Source: Candidatus Tisiphia endosymbiont of Dioctria linearis (lineage in GTDB: Bacteria; Pseudomonadota; Alphaproteobacteria; Rickettsiales; Rickettsiaceae). Taken from it: a stretch of 64,000 bases of DNA. Below, one piece after another: positions 36,010 to 45,144 of the stretch. The stretch lies in the NCBI RefSeq assembly GCF_964026545.1, contig NZ_OZ032156.1:620001-684000 (forward strand), read 5' to 3'. Under the pieces are notes generated by a model. The model worked only from the letters and a program-made list of their open reading frames with translations. It was not told where the DNA came from and did not search any database. The stretch's first letter is position 1; every line of letters starts with the position of its first letter. The position numbers were made by a program, and so were the translations under genes.

Positions 36010-37047
36010 ATGACTCTAGACAAGCCAAAACATGACGAAATCTTTCGCAAATCTATGGAGAATCCAATAGTTGCTCAAGAGTTTTTGGCAACTCATTTGC
36101 CGAAGGATGTGCTGGCTTTAATCGATAGCACATCTTTAAAATTAGAAAAAGATAGTTTTATTGAGTCAGACCTTTCTGAAACTATTTCTGATGTATTATT
36201 TTCTGTTAAGTTTAATGATCAGGATGGCTATATTTTTTTGCTATTGGAACATCAAAGTACTGTTGATAAAATGATGGCATTTAGGTTATTTAAATATATG
36301 ATTAATATTTGTGATCTATATTTAACTACTAATCCTAAAGCTATAGTCAATTCAGGAGAATTTGGGGCTAGGAGCGATGGAGCGACGCCTATAAGTAATA
36401 GGCGAGCGACGAGTGACAACGTCCCCAACTTCTCATCAATTGACTATAAAAGCCTTCCATTAATTTATCCCTTAATACTTTATAATGGCAAGAAGAAATA
36501 TAACGCATCGCTCAATATATGGAATTTATTTAGCCATCCAGATTTAGCTAGAGGTTTCTGGATCAACGATTGTCAGCTTATTAACGTACATGATATCCCA
36601 GATGAAGAACTCAAGGAAAAAGTATGGTCTGGGATTTTGTTATTTTTCCTCAAACACATCCACGAACGTCAATTACTGAAGAGATGGCAAGAAATCTCTC
36701 ATCTCTTGCCTAAATTGAGTGAAATAACAATAGGCTATGACCATATAAGAAATCTATTACAGTATACTTTGACCTTTATTGAGCAAAATGATAAAATAGA
36801 GTTAGAAAAAATATTAAAAAATAGTTTAACTAAAGAAAAAGGAGAAGAACTTATGCCTAGTATAGCTCAAGTATGGAAAGAAGAAGGGATAGAGATAGGG
36901 TTACAGGATGGTATTAGAATCGGAGAGGCTAGAGGAGAAGCTAAATTAATAAAAATGATGATAAAAAGTGGTAACTCTATTGAGGAAGTAGCAAGAATGA
37001 CTAGATTATCTGTTACAAGAATCAATGAATTACTGAAAGTACAGTAA
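36010..37047 (+). CDS. Rpn/YhgA-family nuclease, second copy carrying an in-frame repeat
   Basis: Close to identical to the gene just upstream, including about 16 bp before the ATG, so the pair arose by recent tandem duplication. It differs by a 105-bp family A palindrome (36343-36447) that puts 35 residues between NPKA and KSLPLIYPL, within the region after the catalytic core strand, and by a shortened C-terminal repeat (IGLQDGIRIGEARGEAKL). Length is 345 residues. The family's nuclease residues are intact, but whether the inserted loop is tolerated is unknown. Confidence 0.92.
   Translation: MTLDKPKHDEIFRKSMENPIVAQEFLATHLPKDVLALIDSTSLKLEKDSFIESDLSETISDVLFSVKFNDQDGYIFLLLEHQSTVDKMMAFRLFKYMINICDLYLTTNPKAIVNSGEFGARSDGATPISNRRATSDNVPNFSSIDYKSLPLIYPLILYNGKKKYNASLNIWNLFSHPDLARGFWINDCQLINVHDIPDEELKEKVWSGILLFFLKHIHERQLLKRWQEISHLLPKLSEITIGYDHIRNLLQYTLTFIEQNDKIELEKILKNSLTKEKGEELMPSIAQVWKEEGIEIGLQDGIRIGEARGEAKLIKMMIKSGNSIEEVARMTRLSVTRINELLKVQ
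36343..36447. repeat. Family A palindrome inserted in the second Rpn gene
   Basis: 105 bp, ATAGTCAATTCAGG to TTGACTAT. The sister gene reads CCTAAAACTAAAAGCC at the same place, and this copy reads CCTAAAGCT, element, AAAAGCC, so no obvious target duplication longer than one or two bases is left. This is the cleanest insertion in the window. Confidence 0.96.
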
Positions 37048-37065
37048 ATTGGTGCTTATTAGCAA

Positions 37066-37088
37066 GGCATTACTTTAGTAATAATGCC
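37066..37088 (+). terminator. Hairpin after the Rpn pair
   Basis: GGCATTA (37066-37072) pairs with TAATGCC (37082-37088) over a 9-base loop, 19 bp after the Rpn stop. There is no good T-run after it, so its strength as a terminator is uncertain. Confidence 0.4.
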
Positions 37089-37231
37089 TATGTATAGCAT
37101 AATACCTTAAAATTTTTGTTATTTTCATAATAATAAAAAAAATTGTAGGGTATGAAAAAAAATAAGCAATATTGCAAAAATAATGCAAACAACTATTAGT
37201 GGGTCAAAAAAATCTGTTATATTTATAGATA

Positions 37232-37366
37232 TATACTCAAATGATTTGGAAAATTGGATTTGAAAATAATGGGCTAGGAGGCAGCCTCCTAGACTACGGT
37301 AGCGTATGTTAGTATGCGAATCCCTGATATTTTCAAAAAAACAATCCTTCAAAGCAGAGGAGTATA
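37232..37366. repeat. Family C palindrome before iscU
   Basis: TATACTCAAATGATTTGG at the left, GAGTATA at the right, with CTAGGAGGCAGCCTCCTAG as a near-perfect inner dyad (37273-37292). It lies between the Rpn pair and iscU, 40 bp before the iscU start, where it may affect the iscU promoter. Confidence 0.8.
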
Positions 37367-37405
37367 GACGTATTAAGGTAGAATAATTATTAATATAGGA
37401 ATAAC

Positions 37406-37786
37406 ATGGGTTATAGTTTAAAAGTACTGGATCATTACGAAAATCCGCGTAACGTTGGATCATTAGACAAAAATGATGCATATGTTGGGACAGGTCTTGT
37501 GGGAGCCCCTGCCTGCGGTGATGTAATGAAGCTACAAATTAAAGTTAGTGCAGAGGGAATTATTACAGATGCAAAATTTAAAACATTTGGTTGTGGTTCT
37601 GCTATTGCTTCAAGTTCTTTAGTAACGGAATGGGTTAAGGGTAAATCTCTTGACGAGGCTGGTAGTATAAAAAATACAGAGATAGCCAAGGAATTATCTT
37701 TGCCACCAGTAAAACTCCATTGTTCTTTATTGGCAGAAGATGCCATAAAAGCGGCAATACTTGATTATAAAACTAAAAACTCATAG
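37406..37786 (+). CDS. iscU: Fe-S cluster assembly scaffold IscU
   Basis: IscU accepts sulfur from IscS and iron to build 2Fe-2S clusters, which HscA/HscB then help transfer. The 126-residue protein has the three ligand cysteines in VGAPACGDVMKL, TFGCGSAIASSS and KLHCSLLAEDA, and the chaperone-recognition motif LPPVK just before the last cysteine. Length and start (MGYSLKVLDHYENPRNVG) match the family. iscA follows after 19 bp. Its separation from iscS by 3.6 kb is unusual. Confidence 0.97.
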   Translation: MGYSLKVLDHYENPRNVGSLDKNDAYVGTGLVGAPACGDVMKLQIKVSAEGIITDAKFKTFGCGSAIASSSLVTEWVKGKSLDEAGSIKNTEIAKELSLPPVKLHCSLLAEDAIKAAILDYKTKNS

Positions 37787-37805
37787 TAATTATTATGAAA
37801 AATTT

Positions 37806-38138
37806 ATGAAAAATGTTATGTCATTGACTGAGGCAGCAGCTCAACAAATAAAGAGATTGATAGACAGGCGTGATAAACCATCTTTTGGTATTAGGATTGG
37901 TGTGAAATCTGGTGGTTGTTCCGGTCTATCTTATTATGTAGAATATGCTGATATCAAAAATAAGTTTGATGAGGTGATAGAAGATAAAGGTGTACGAATA
38001 TTAATTGACCCAAAAGCTCTAATGTATCTTCTAGCAAGTGAAATGGATTATGTAGAAGGTAAGTTTAAATCTGGCTTTACTTTTAACAATCCAAATGAAA
38101 AAGGTAGTTGTGGATGTGGGAAATCGTTTAATGTTTAA
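37806..38138 (+). CDS. iscA: Iron-sulfur carrier protein IscA
   Basis: A-type carrier that takes clusters to apo-proteins. I chose the ATG at 37806 (MKNVMSLTEAAAQQIKRLID); an upstream in-frame start would overlap iscU and lacks homology. The three ligand cysteines are in GGCSGLSYYVEY and the C-terminal GSCGCGKSF. 110 residues, normal. The gabD remnant starts within its last codons. Confidence 0.95.
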   Translation: MKNVMSLTEAAAQQIKRLIDRRDKPSFGIRIGVKSGGCSGLSYYVEYADIKNKFDEVIEDKGVRILIDPKALMYLLASEMDYVEGKFKSGFTFNNPNEKGSCGCGKSFNV

Positions 38139-39597
38139 TATGCAATTACTAGATTTTGTTAATAAAAAAAACTATATAGATGGAAATTGGCTAGATTGCC
38201 AAGAGCAGTTATCAGTTTATAATCCTGCCAATGATAAAGTGGTTGGGTCGATACCAAATTTACCTAATGATTTAATTATTAGTGCTATTGACAGTTCTGT
38301 TAGAGCTTTTAAAATTTGGTCACAAACTTCTTTTGAACAAAGAATAACTATATTAAGAAAATGGCATTCTTTAATATTAGAGAATATTGATCAACTAGCC
38401 TATATAATTACCTTAGAACAGGGGAAAATATTAGAAGATGCAAAGCGTGAGATATTATATGGGGCGTCTTTTATTGATTAGTTTGCTAGTAACATTCATA
38501 ACATTCAAGGTAAAATAAAGCCTGGAAAATCAATAAATCACAAGATTATCACCGAATTTGAGCCAGTTGGTACGGTTTGTTCAATTACTCCATGGAATTT
38601 TCCAAATGCTATGGTAACAAGAAAGGTTGCTCCGGCATTAGCTGCTGGTTGTAGCGTTATACTTAAACCGTCGGAATTCACGCCTTTTTCTGCATTGGTT
38701 TTGGCTAAATTGGCAAATGATGCTGGGATACCGGCTGGAGTACTAAATATTATCACCGGTGATGCCAATAATATTGGACAAATATTTTGTAATGATTTTA
38801 GAATTCGTAAATTATCATTTACTGGTTCTACGAGGGTAGGAAAGATATTATATCAGAATTCTAGTGCTACTATTAAGCGTTTATCTCTAGAACTTGGTGG
38901 TAATGCTCCATTTATTATATTAAGTGATGTTGATTTAGATAAGACTGCCAGTGAGCTTATATTAGGAAAGATAAGGAATAGTGGACAATCTTGCACTTCG
39001 CCCAACAGAATATTCATTGAAGAAGCAATTTATGATGAATTTTTACAAATTATTACTGCAAAATTTGCTAATCTTAAAGTAGGGGATGGTTTTGATTCTG
39101 AGTCAGTTATAGGGCCGTTGATTAATAAAGCAGCTATAGATAAGATTTTAAAATTGATTGAAGATGCTAAAAATAAAGGCGGAGAAATCTTATGCGGAGG
39201 TAAAGCTCATGGTAATTTTTTTGAGCCAACAATTATTAGTAATTGTCAGGATAATATGGAGATTTTTAGCACAGAGATATTTGGTCCCGTTCTTGCATGT
39301 TATAAATTTGGCAGTATACAAGAAGTTATAAATAGAGCTAATAATACGGAATATGGCTTGCAAGCTTATATATATTGCAATAATATAGCTATAGCTCAAA
39401 TAATGGCAACAAAACTTGATTTTGGTATGGTATCAATTAATGATTCGCTACCTGCTAATGCCAAGGCAGCATTTGCTGGGCGAAAAAATTCAGGGTTTGG
39501 AGTAGAAGGTTCAGATGAGGGAATATTTGAGTATTTAAATAGTAAATTTGTAAACTTGCATAATTATGCAGATTCAAGTCAATTAACTTTATTATGA
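38131..39597 (+). pseudogene. gabD: Aldehyde dehydrogenase (succinate-semialdehyde type), one internal stop
   Basis: The frame from 38131 gives VNKKNYIDGNWLDCQEQLSV and typical ALDH sequence to YGASFID, then TAG (38479-38481), and continues in the same frame as FASNIHNIQGKI, EPVGTVCSITPWNFPNAMV, LELGGNAPFI (general-base Glu) and SGQSCTSPNR (catalytic Cys). The stop replaces a Trp codon that is conserved in this family (TGG to TAG). With the stop, neither half has a complete NAD site and active site. The gene would be about 488 codons. Succinate-semialdehyde dehydrogenase is the closest match by eye; other ALDHs are possible. Confidence 0.87.
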
Positions 39598-39929
39598 GAA
39601 AGATTACCCTTGGTTTAATAGCTGAGTATATAGCTATTATTATTTACAAAATTAAATTTTATCAAATTCTCTATCATCGTAAAAGATATTATGTTGGCGA
39701 GATTGATATTATTGCCCTGCGTGGTAAACAACTTGTTTTTATAGAAGTAAAAGCAAGATGTTCTGACGTGGATGATAGAATATTATCAACTCATCAACAG
39801 ATGAGAATAAAAAGAGCTACCAGTATGTTTTTAAGCTCTAACCCTAAATACCAAAATTATCAGGTTAGATTTGATCTAATAATTATTAAACCTTACAGTA
39901 TGCCCATTATTATTGAGAATGCTTGGTAA
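39594..39929 (+). CDS. YraN-family (UPF0102) putative endonuclease
   Basis: A 111-residue protein overlapping the gabD end by four bases (ATGA), hence once translationally coupled to it. YYVGEIDIIALRGKQLVFIE and VKARCSD give the G-E-I-D-I and V-E-V-K-x-R motifs of the UPF0102 PD-(D/E)XK-like fold, here with F-I-E-V-K-A-R. The family is thought to act as a Holliday-junction resolvase-like nuclease, but its role is not settled. The sequence looks intact although the upstream coupling partner is broken. Confidence 0.88.
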   Translation: MRKITLGLIAEYIAIIIYKIKFYQILYHRKRYYVGEIDIIALRGKQLVFIEVKARCSDVDDRILSTHQQMRIKRATSMFLSSNPKYQNYQVRFDLIIIKPYSMPIIIENAW

Positions 39930-40236
39930 TAGTGTCCTATTATTAATCGGGTTAGCTATACAATAGACCTCCTGCATAAGGCTAATTAAAATGCTGCAAC
40001 TTGAGTAGGTACAAAATGGTAATTTGTTAATTGACCGGTAAGAATGCAGTACATTTCTTCAGGGTATGGTGAATGTACGTTACCACTACGAAGACCTGCT
40101 TCAATATGAACAATTCTTGTTTACAAGTCTATACTAACTCGATTAGCATTGTGCTGTCATTGAGAGAAGCCGTAAGCCGACAAAGCAATTCAAGAAAATA
40201 GTTAGAAATGAGTCAATCATTTATTTTGTGTAAGTT
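39930..40236. other. Repeat-rich gap between yraN and IS256 scrap
   Basis: 307 bp without a gene. It contains ATCGGGTTAGCTATAC (the family B flank motif, inverted), a decayed family D end (TAGACCTCCTGCATAAG) and a half family B copy (CTGTCATTGAGAGAAGCCG, about 40150-40190). It is a graveyard of repeat fragments. Confidence 0.6.
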
Positions 40237-40446
40237 CTATTTTTTACACTCCAATAAATCATATTTAAAATCACCACAAAGTATTTCAAATTGATTCAAA
40301 GCTAATGACCAATCTTTTATGGGCATGATCCATTTTTTAGCTGCATTTTGCAGAGCTAAAAATATTATTTTCTGAATTGATTTATCATCTGGAAATACCC
40401 CCTTAATTTTCTGGTATTTCTTCTTGCTGAACATCAGCCTTATCAT
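40237..40446 (-). pseudogene. IS256 (mutator)-family transposase C-terminal fragment
   Basis: [20 protein letters not shown] then [20 protein letters not shown] and [13 protein letters not shown] match the C-terminal end of mutator/IS256 transposases, which finish with a K-x-W-x-M/x-P-x-x-x-W-x-x-A-L-N-Q-F block. The upstream part is lost into the DUF2125-like gene end. It belongs to the same family as the internal fragment at 6375-6590, though not necessarily the same copy. Confidence 0.8.
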
Positions 40447-41500
40447 TTTTTAAAGGTTCCTCAGTATCTACCTTACTATCTTCTAGTTTAAACTCAAGCA
40501 GATTAATTGAACCTATATGTATGCCATTATCAGAAAACTCAATATCAAATTTTACCTTTTCATAATTCGCTACTTCACTATCATCTGTCTTAACCACTTC
40601 AGATACAAAAGAATTAGCAACTTTCTCAATTATAGCCTTGATCATTTTTTTAGGTAATAGCAAATTATTAGGTATCAACTTATCGATGATATCATGATGA
40701 TTAGTTAATTCAAAAGATAATTTACCTTTTGGTAAATTATTCTCAAAAAATTGTAAGAACCCTATCAAAGCTATTTGGGAATTATCATCACAAGAGAAAA
40801 CTAATCGGTCAATATTTAAATTTTTGATATAATTGATATCTTTACCTTGATCAGTAGCAATATTTATTAGAGTGGCTAAATCAAGCTGAGCTGTTTTGAA
40901 ATTCAAAAAATTTTCCTCTGCAGCATATGACAAACGTAATTGTAAAGCTATATCTTCGCCATCCTCAGATTTTGCTTTATTGATTAAGAAAGTCAAGTCA
41001 CTAATATTAAAAATTTCCTTATCTTCCTGAATAATTGATAATAATTTATTGTTAACTTGCAAAAGCTTCACGATAGATTTTAGATTATCTCCACTAGACA
41101 ATCTATATATAGGTTTATTAAATTTAACTAGTGCGGCAATATCTTCCTTCGACTGAACACTATATTCAATTAACTTACCACCAAAATTTTCTTGTTGTTT
41201 TATTGTTTGTCCTAAAATCAAGTTAGCTTTTTTAAAACTAAAATCGAATAAAAATGTCATTTTTTCAGCAGATATTTCTTTGAAATCAACATGATCGATA
41301 AATTTTATTTTTGGCTCGACTAAACTAATCTGTAAACGAGAAGGAAAACCAGAAAATTTGATTTGGCTATAAGATATCTTAATATTGTCGGTCTCTGAGT
41401 TATGTATAGTACTTACCACATTACTTTTGATAGTATAAGCAATGGCAAACCATATTATGGTGTAAGTTAAACAAATAAAAAGTAAAATTTTACGTATCAC
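40403..41500 (-). CDS. DUF2125-like envelope protein of unknown function
   Basis: A 365-residue protein with one N-terminal membrane anchor or signal (residues 4-24, [20 protein letters not shown]) and a soluble remainder. [20 protein letters not shown] near residue 45 looks like the G-F-P-x-R segment of alphaproteobacterial DUF2125. No catalytic motif is seen. It lies 14 bp downstream of fdx in the hscB-hscA-fdx run and so may be co-transcribed. Its C-terminus overlaps the IS256 scrap, so the last residues may have been altered. Function is unknown. Confidence 0.75.
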   Translation of the reverse strand: MIRKILLFICLTYTIIWFAIAYTIKSNVVSTIHNSETDNIKISYSQIKFSGFPSRLQISLVEPKIKFIDHVDFKEISAEKMTFLFDFSFKKANLILGQTIKQQENFGGKLIEYSVQSKEDIAALVKFNKPIYRLSSGDNLKSIVKLLQVNNKLLSIIQEDKEIFNISDLTFLINKAKSEDGEDIALQLRLSYAAEENFLNFKTAQLDLATLINIATDQGKDINYIKNLNIDRLVFSCDDNSQIALIGFLQFFENNLPKGKLSFELTNHHDIIDKLIPNNLLLPKKMIKAIIEKVANSFVSEVVKTDDSEVANYEKVKFDIEFSDNGIHIGSINLLEFKLEDSKVDTEEPLKNDKADVQQEEIPEN

Positions 41501-41514
41501 TTTATTATACTCAA

Positions 41515-41847
41515 TTATAAATTAATATTACGGGTAGCAGATGGTAAGCGAACCCTTATACCATCAAGATCTTCAGTAACAATAATCTGACAACCAAGTC
41601 TTGAAGTATGAGTAAGACCAAATGCTAAGTCAAGCATATCTTCTTCTGCCTCGGAAGGATTTTTTAATTTGTGATAAAATTCCTCATCTAAAATAACATG
41701 GCAAGTGGCACATGCTAGAGAACCTTCGCATGCACCTTCAAGATCAATATCGTTTTGATGAGCAATTTCCAAAATAGACAATCCTATAGGGGCGTCCACT
41801 ATTTTCTCTGTCCCATCTTTATCTACAACAAAAATTACTTTAGGCAT
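41515..41847 (-). CDS. fdx: Adrenodoxin-type 2Fe-2S ferredoxin (ISC system)
   Basis: Electron donor for Fe-S cluster assembly. The 110-residue protein has the four ligands in [14 protein letters not shown] (C-x5-C-x2-C) and the later Cys of LGCQIIV. It follows hscA by 26 bp on the same strand, the standard isc order. Confidence 0.96.
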   Translation of the reverse strand: MPKVIFVVDKDGTEKIVDAPIGLSILEIAHQNDIDLEGACEGSLACATCHVILDEEFYHKLKNPSEAEEDMLDLAFGLTHTSRLGCQIIVTEDLDGIRVRLPSATRNINL

Positions 41848-41873
41848 TAGTTATCATCCATCTTCAATTTACT

Positions 41874-43850
41874 TTAGTTTATTTCATTAATATGCTTACC
41901 TTTAAGTAAGCCTTCCACCGTGCTATTTAATCTTTCGGCAAGAAAATGCTCTGTTATACTCTCAAAATTTTTGCTACATTCTATAATGTAATCACGATCA
42001 TTTGAGTCTATTGCTTCTTTTAGAGTTTTAATTGCCATATCAATTTTTTCCATTTCATTTTTTGCAAGAAGATTTGGCATCTCCCTAATAGCATTTTCTA
42101 TATTATAAAGCAAAGATTTTGTGTTAATAATTGTTTCTTGTAACAATTTCTTATTATGATCACTAGCCGCATTTTGATAAGCATTTTCTAAAATCTCGGT
42201 AATCTCACTTTCATTTAAACCATAACTTGGTTTTATTTCAATGTTATGCGATATATTACTATTTTTTTCTAGAGCTGACACTGACAAAATGCCATCTGCA
42301 TCAATAGAAAATGTTACTTCTATCCTAACTCCCCCTGCTTTCATTAGTGGCAATTTTAGTTCAAATTTTGCAAGTGACCGACAATCCTCTACCATTTCTC
42401 TCTCCCCCTGTACCACATGTAGCTTCATAGAAGTTTGGTTATCCACATAATTGGTAAACTCCTTAGTAACCGATATCGGTATAGGGCTATTACGCAGAAT
42501 AATTTTTTCAGTAATTCCTCCATTTAGTTCAATACCAAGTGACAAAGGCACTACATCGATTAATAAGGAATTAATATTTGCAGAAGTTAGGTTCTCTGCT
42601 TGCAGAGCCGCACCCCATACTACCGCCTTATCTGGGTTAATATCTGAAAAAATAATAGTATTAAATGTTTGTCTTAAACTCTTACTAATTAACGGTATAC
42701 GAGTTGAACCACCAACCAGGATAATACCTGAAATATCAGGGTTCTTTGCCTGTTCTAGCGTATCTTTAGTAATAGCTATGGTACGTTCTACTAATGGTGC
42801 TATTAACCTCTCAAAATTTTCTATATCTAACTCCCACATCTTTTCTTCATATATATAGCTAACCCGATTAGCATTTATCCGTAACAAACTGGTATCATTG
42901 CGAGGAGTAGTAGAGTGAAGCAATCCATTTTTGGTTACTTTTATGGATTGCTTCGTCGCTACTAAAGTAGCTCCTCGCAATGACGTTTGTAAATTGGGAG
43001 CAATACTAGTCGGATTATCTATAATACTACATTTATTTTGTACACTAAGTGTTTCTTTAACTTTTTTTGCTAATTTTATTAATTCGTTAGATGCTACTAA
43101 TTTATATTTATCACAAAAATACTTCATCACTAAGTGATCAATATCATCACCACCTAAAATATTATCTCCGCCAGTGGCAATAACCTGAAGTACGCCGGTT
43201 TGCATATTGAGAATTGATACATCAAAAGTTCCTCCCCCTAAATCATATACTAAATAACACCCTCTGCTTTCTTTATTTAAACCATACGCATAGGCTGCTG
43301 CTGTTGGTTCTGCAATTAACCGTAATACCTCAAATCCAGCAATTTTTGCTGCCAGCATTACTTCTCCTCTAGCAGCATCGTTAAAATGTGCCGGTACAGT
43401 TATTACCGCTTTTTTGACTTCTGAGTTTAATCTTTCAGTAGCTTGTTGCCTTAAATAGAGAAAGATTTGGGCGGCAATTTCCGGAACAGTCATCAATTTT
43501 CCAGCAAATTGCAGCCGTAATATTTCACTATTTAGATCAATATAATCTTTTACTAAAGAAAAAAGTGCCGGGTTATTTTGTATATCGGATAGTTTCTTAC
43601 CGAAGAGCCTTTTTATAGAGCAAAGATTATCGATTATATCATGATTACCCACAATAAAGCTTTCACCATGGAAGGCTATCACTGATGGGATAAGTTCTAA
43701 ATCTTGATCATTTGTGATAATTTGTACCACTTGTTGATTTGACAAAGCAATTAATGAGTTTGTTGTACCGAAATCAATGCCAACGGCTATGTTCTTATCA
43801 TTTTCTTTATGCTGGGAAGAGCCAGCCTCACTAATTTCTATTATTTGCAT
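41874..43850 (-). CDS. hscA: Fe-S assembly chaperone HscA (Hsp70 type) with in-frame repeat insertion
   Basis: Hsp70-class ATPase that binds the IscU LPPVK motif and helps cluster release. GIDFGTTNSLIALSNQQVV (phosphate loop) and LVYDLGGGTFDVSIL are in the nucleotide-binding domain; VVPLSLGIELNGGITEKII begins the substrate domain. A family B palindrome inserts about 46 residues (including SLRGATLVATKQSIKV and TTPRNDTSL) at around 287-333, in the nucleotide-binding domain before MWELDIENFERLIAPLVE. The frame is kept, giving 658 residues versus about 600-615 expected. Its activity is plausible but untested. Confidence 0.95.
   Translation of the reverse strand: MQIIEISEAGSSQHKENDKNIAVGIDFGTTNSLIALSNQQVVQIITNDQDLELIPSVIAFHGESFIVGNHDIIDNLCSIKRLFGKKLSDIQNNPALFSLVKDYIDLNSEILRLQFAGKLMTVPEIAAQIFLYLRQQATERLNSEVKKAVITVPAHFNDAARGEVMLAAKIAGFEVLRLIAEPTAAAYAYGLNKESRGCYLVYDLGGGTFDVSILNMQTGVLQVIATGGDNILGGDDIDHLVMKYFCDKYKLVASNELIKLAKKVKETLSVQNKCSIIDNPTSIAPNLQTSLRGATLVATKQSIKVTKNGLLHSTTPRNDTSLLRINANRVSYIYEEKMWELDIENFERLIAPLVERTIAITKDTLEQAKNPDISGIILVGGSTRIPLISKSLRQTFNTIIFSDINPDKAVVWGAALQAENLTSANINSLLIDVVPLSLGIELNGGITEKIILRNSPIPISVTKEFTNYVDNQTSMKLHVVQGEREMVEDCRSLAKFELKLPLMKAGGVRIEVTFSIDADGILSVSALEKNSNISHNIEIKPSYGLNESEITEILENAYQNAASDHNKKLLQETIINTKSLLYNIENAIREMPNLLAKNEMEKIDMAIKTLKEAIDSNDRDYIIECSKNFESITEHFLAERLNSTVEGLLKGKHINEIN
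42855..42990. repeat. Family B palindrome inserted in hscA
   Basis: TAGCTAACCCGATTAGC flank (42857-42873), then ATCATTGCGAGGAG (42894) to CTCCTCGCAATGAC (42984), with inner arms AAGCAATCCAT and ATGGATTGCTTCG. ACAAAC and GTTTGT sit just outside the core. The reverse strand reads in frame through the whole element in the hscA gene. Confidence 0.92.
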
Positions 43851-44341
43851 GACTTGATTTTTAGCTGAATATTATTAATTAAGTTTTTAAGATATTTAAA
43901 TCTTATAGTACTATCAACGGCATCTTGCATATTTTGATTTTGGAATGCAGTAGTTAGAGATTTAGTAAGTTGTTGCTTTTCAAGAATCTTGTTATTTAGC
44001 ATAGATTGTAACTTAGTTAATTCTTGAGTAGTTTCAACAAACTCTAATTCATTCCACACAACATTTAATTGTTCCTTTGAAATACCTTGCCTAACCGTTA
44101 TGTCATCCAAAACTATATTGTTTAACAAGAGAAGATACTCAGCTCGTGCTAAATCGTCTTTAAGCATTGCATAAGCCTTATTTATGTCAATAGAGATAGC
44201 TAAATTTTTTTGCTTTTCACTGTTAGAATTAATTCTATCTGGGTGATATTTTAATTGCATAGAAAAATATTGACGATCCAGATTAGACAAGTCAATATCA
44301 TATTTTTTTTCTATGCCTAATAACTCAAAATAATTGTTCAT
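43841..44341 (-). CDS. hscB: Fe-S assembly co-chaperone HscB
   Basis: J-domain protein that brings IscU to HscA. I chose the ATG at 44341 (MNNYFELLGIEKKYDIDLSN), which matches the family; the in-frame start 30 bp upstream adds residues without homology. The HPD motif is in MQLKYHPDRINSNSE, and the C-terminal helices carry NVVWNELEFVETTQ-like sequence for IscU binding. Its end overlaps the hscA start by 10 bp. Confidence 0.93.
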   Translation of the reverse strand: MNNYFELLGIEKKYDIDLSNLDRQYFSMQLKYHPDRINSNSEKQKNLAISIDINKAYAMLKDDLARAEYLLLLNNIVLDDITVRQGISKEQLNVVWNELEFVETTQELTKLQSMLNNKILEKQQLTKSLTTAFQNQNMQDAVDSTIRFKYLKNLINNIQLKIKSCK

Positions 44342-44570
44342 AATCATTATTAGTGGGTTAATAATTGTCAAACCACGTGACTAATTGGCTTATACAGGAA
44401 GCTTATTATATACTAGGAGGTTGTCGGAAACAACTAAAGTAATTCTATATCCGGCTCTTTTTAGCTGCAAATAAACATGATTTTCTTGAAATAGATACAC
44501 TCCTTCAAAAATCATATTTATTCTCGCAGGAAAATAGCTCAAAATATAATTAATTAGTTATCGTAGGCAA

Positions 44571-44604
44571 CCTCCTAGCCCCAAATTTTCCTGAATTGAC
44601 TATA
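44571..44604. repeat. Family A end fragment
   Basis: CTAGCCCCAAATTTTCC then GAATTGACTAT is the inverted end of a family A element; the rest is gone. It supplies the TAG stop of the phosphatase gene. Just left is AGGAGGTTG/CAACCTCCTA-type sequence; TTAGTTATC followed by AGGCAACCTCCTA recurs at 30495-30515. Confidence 0.75.
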
Positions 44605-45124
44605 TCTCTAACTCATTAATAGAACAATGTAGTATCTGATAAGTATCTACCCATGTTTTTATTACCTGCTCATGAGTTACTATTATTACATACTTATAGT
44701 TTAGATATCTTGTTAAAACACCTTCTGTTCTATCTTTTATAGAACTTTTTGATTCCCACGTTTTAAGAATACCTTCTGGGTATATACCATCATTTCTTTT
44801 ATAATCATCTATTGCACTTTTTAGCTGTAGTTGATTGCTAATTTCTAACTTTAAGTCTGGTTGCCATTCTCTTAAGTCAAATTCTACAGTAATGTCTAAA
44901 TTAATGTTTTTTGAAAGAATTGCTGCGGTTTGCAACGCCCTAGTATATGGAGAAGATAGAATTAGTTCTGCATTTTCTAATCTCAAACTTTTAGATAGCT
45001 CATTGGCTTGTCTAATCCCATTTGACGTTAAACATGGCAAGTCCCTATATTCACCTTTTAATTGATGTTTTTCATTTAAAGACCAATCTGTTTCACCATG
45101 TCGTATTAAAAAGAATATTGTCAC
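44600..45124 (-). CDS. Histidine phosphatase superfamily protein
   Basis: A 174-residue phosphoglycerate-mutase-like enzyme. LIRHGETDWSLNEKHQLKGE holds the catalytic R-H-G, SPYTRALQTA the second basic site, and VIIVTHEQVI the second catalytic His. The family includes phosphoglycerate mutases, alpha-ribazole and other small-molecule phosphatases; the substrate cannot be told. Its last residue and stop (ELEI-stop) are set by a family A end, so the C-terminus may be shorter than in relatives. It ends 20 bp downstream of holB and both are on the minus strand. Confidence 0.88.
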   Translation of the reverse strand: MTIFFLIRHGETDWSLNEKHQLKGEYRDLPCLTSNGIRQANELSKSLRLENAELILSSPYTRALQTAAILSKNINLDITVEFDLREWQPDLKLEISNQLQLKSAIDDYKRNDGIYPEGILKTWESKSSIKDRTEGVLTRYLNYKYVIIVTHEQVIKTWVDTYQILHCSINELEI

Positions 45125-45144
45125 AAAAATAACTAAGGATATAT

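Noticed and set aside
23020..44405. ACTTATACAGGAAGC at 23027 and GGCTTATACAGGAAGC at 44388
   Set aside because: A shared 14-base string between two intergenic regions, too short to call a repeat family from two copies.
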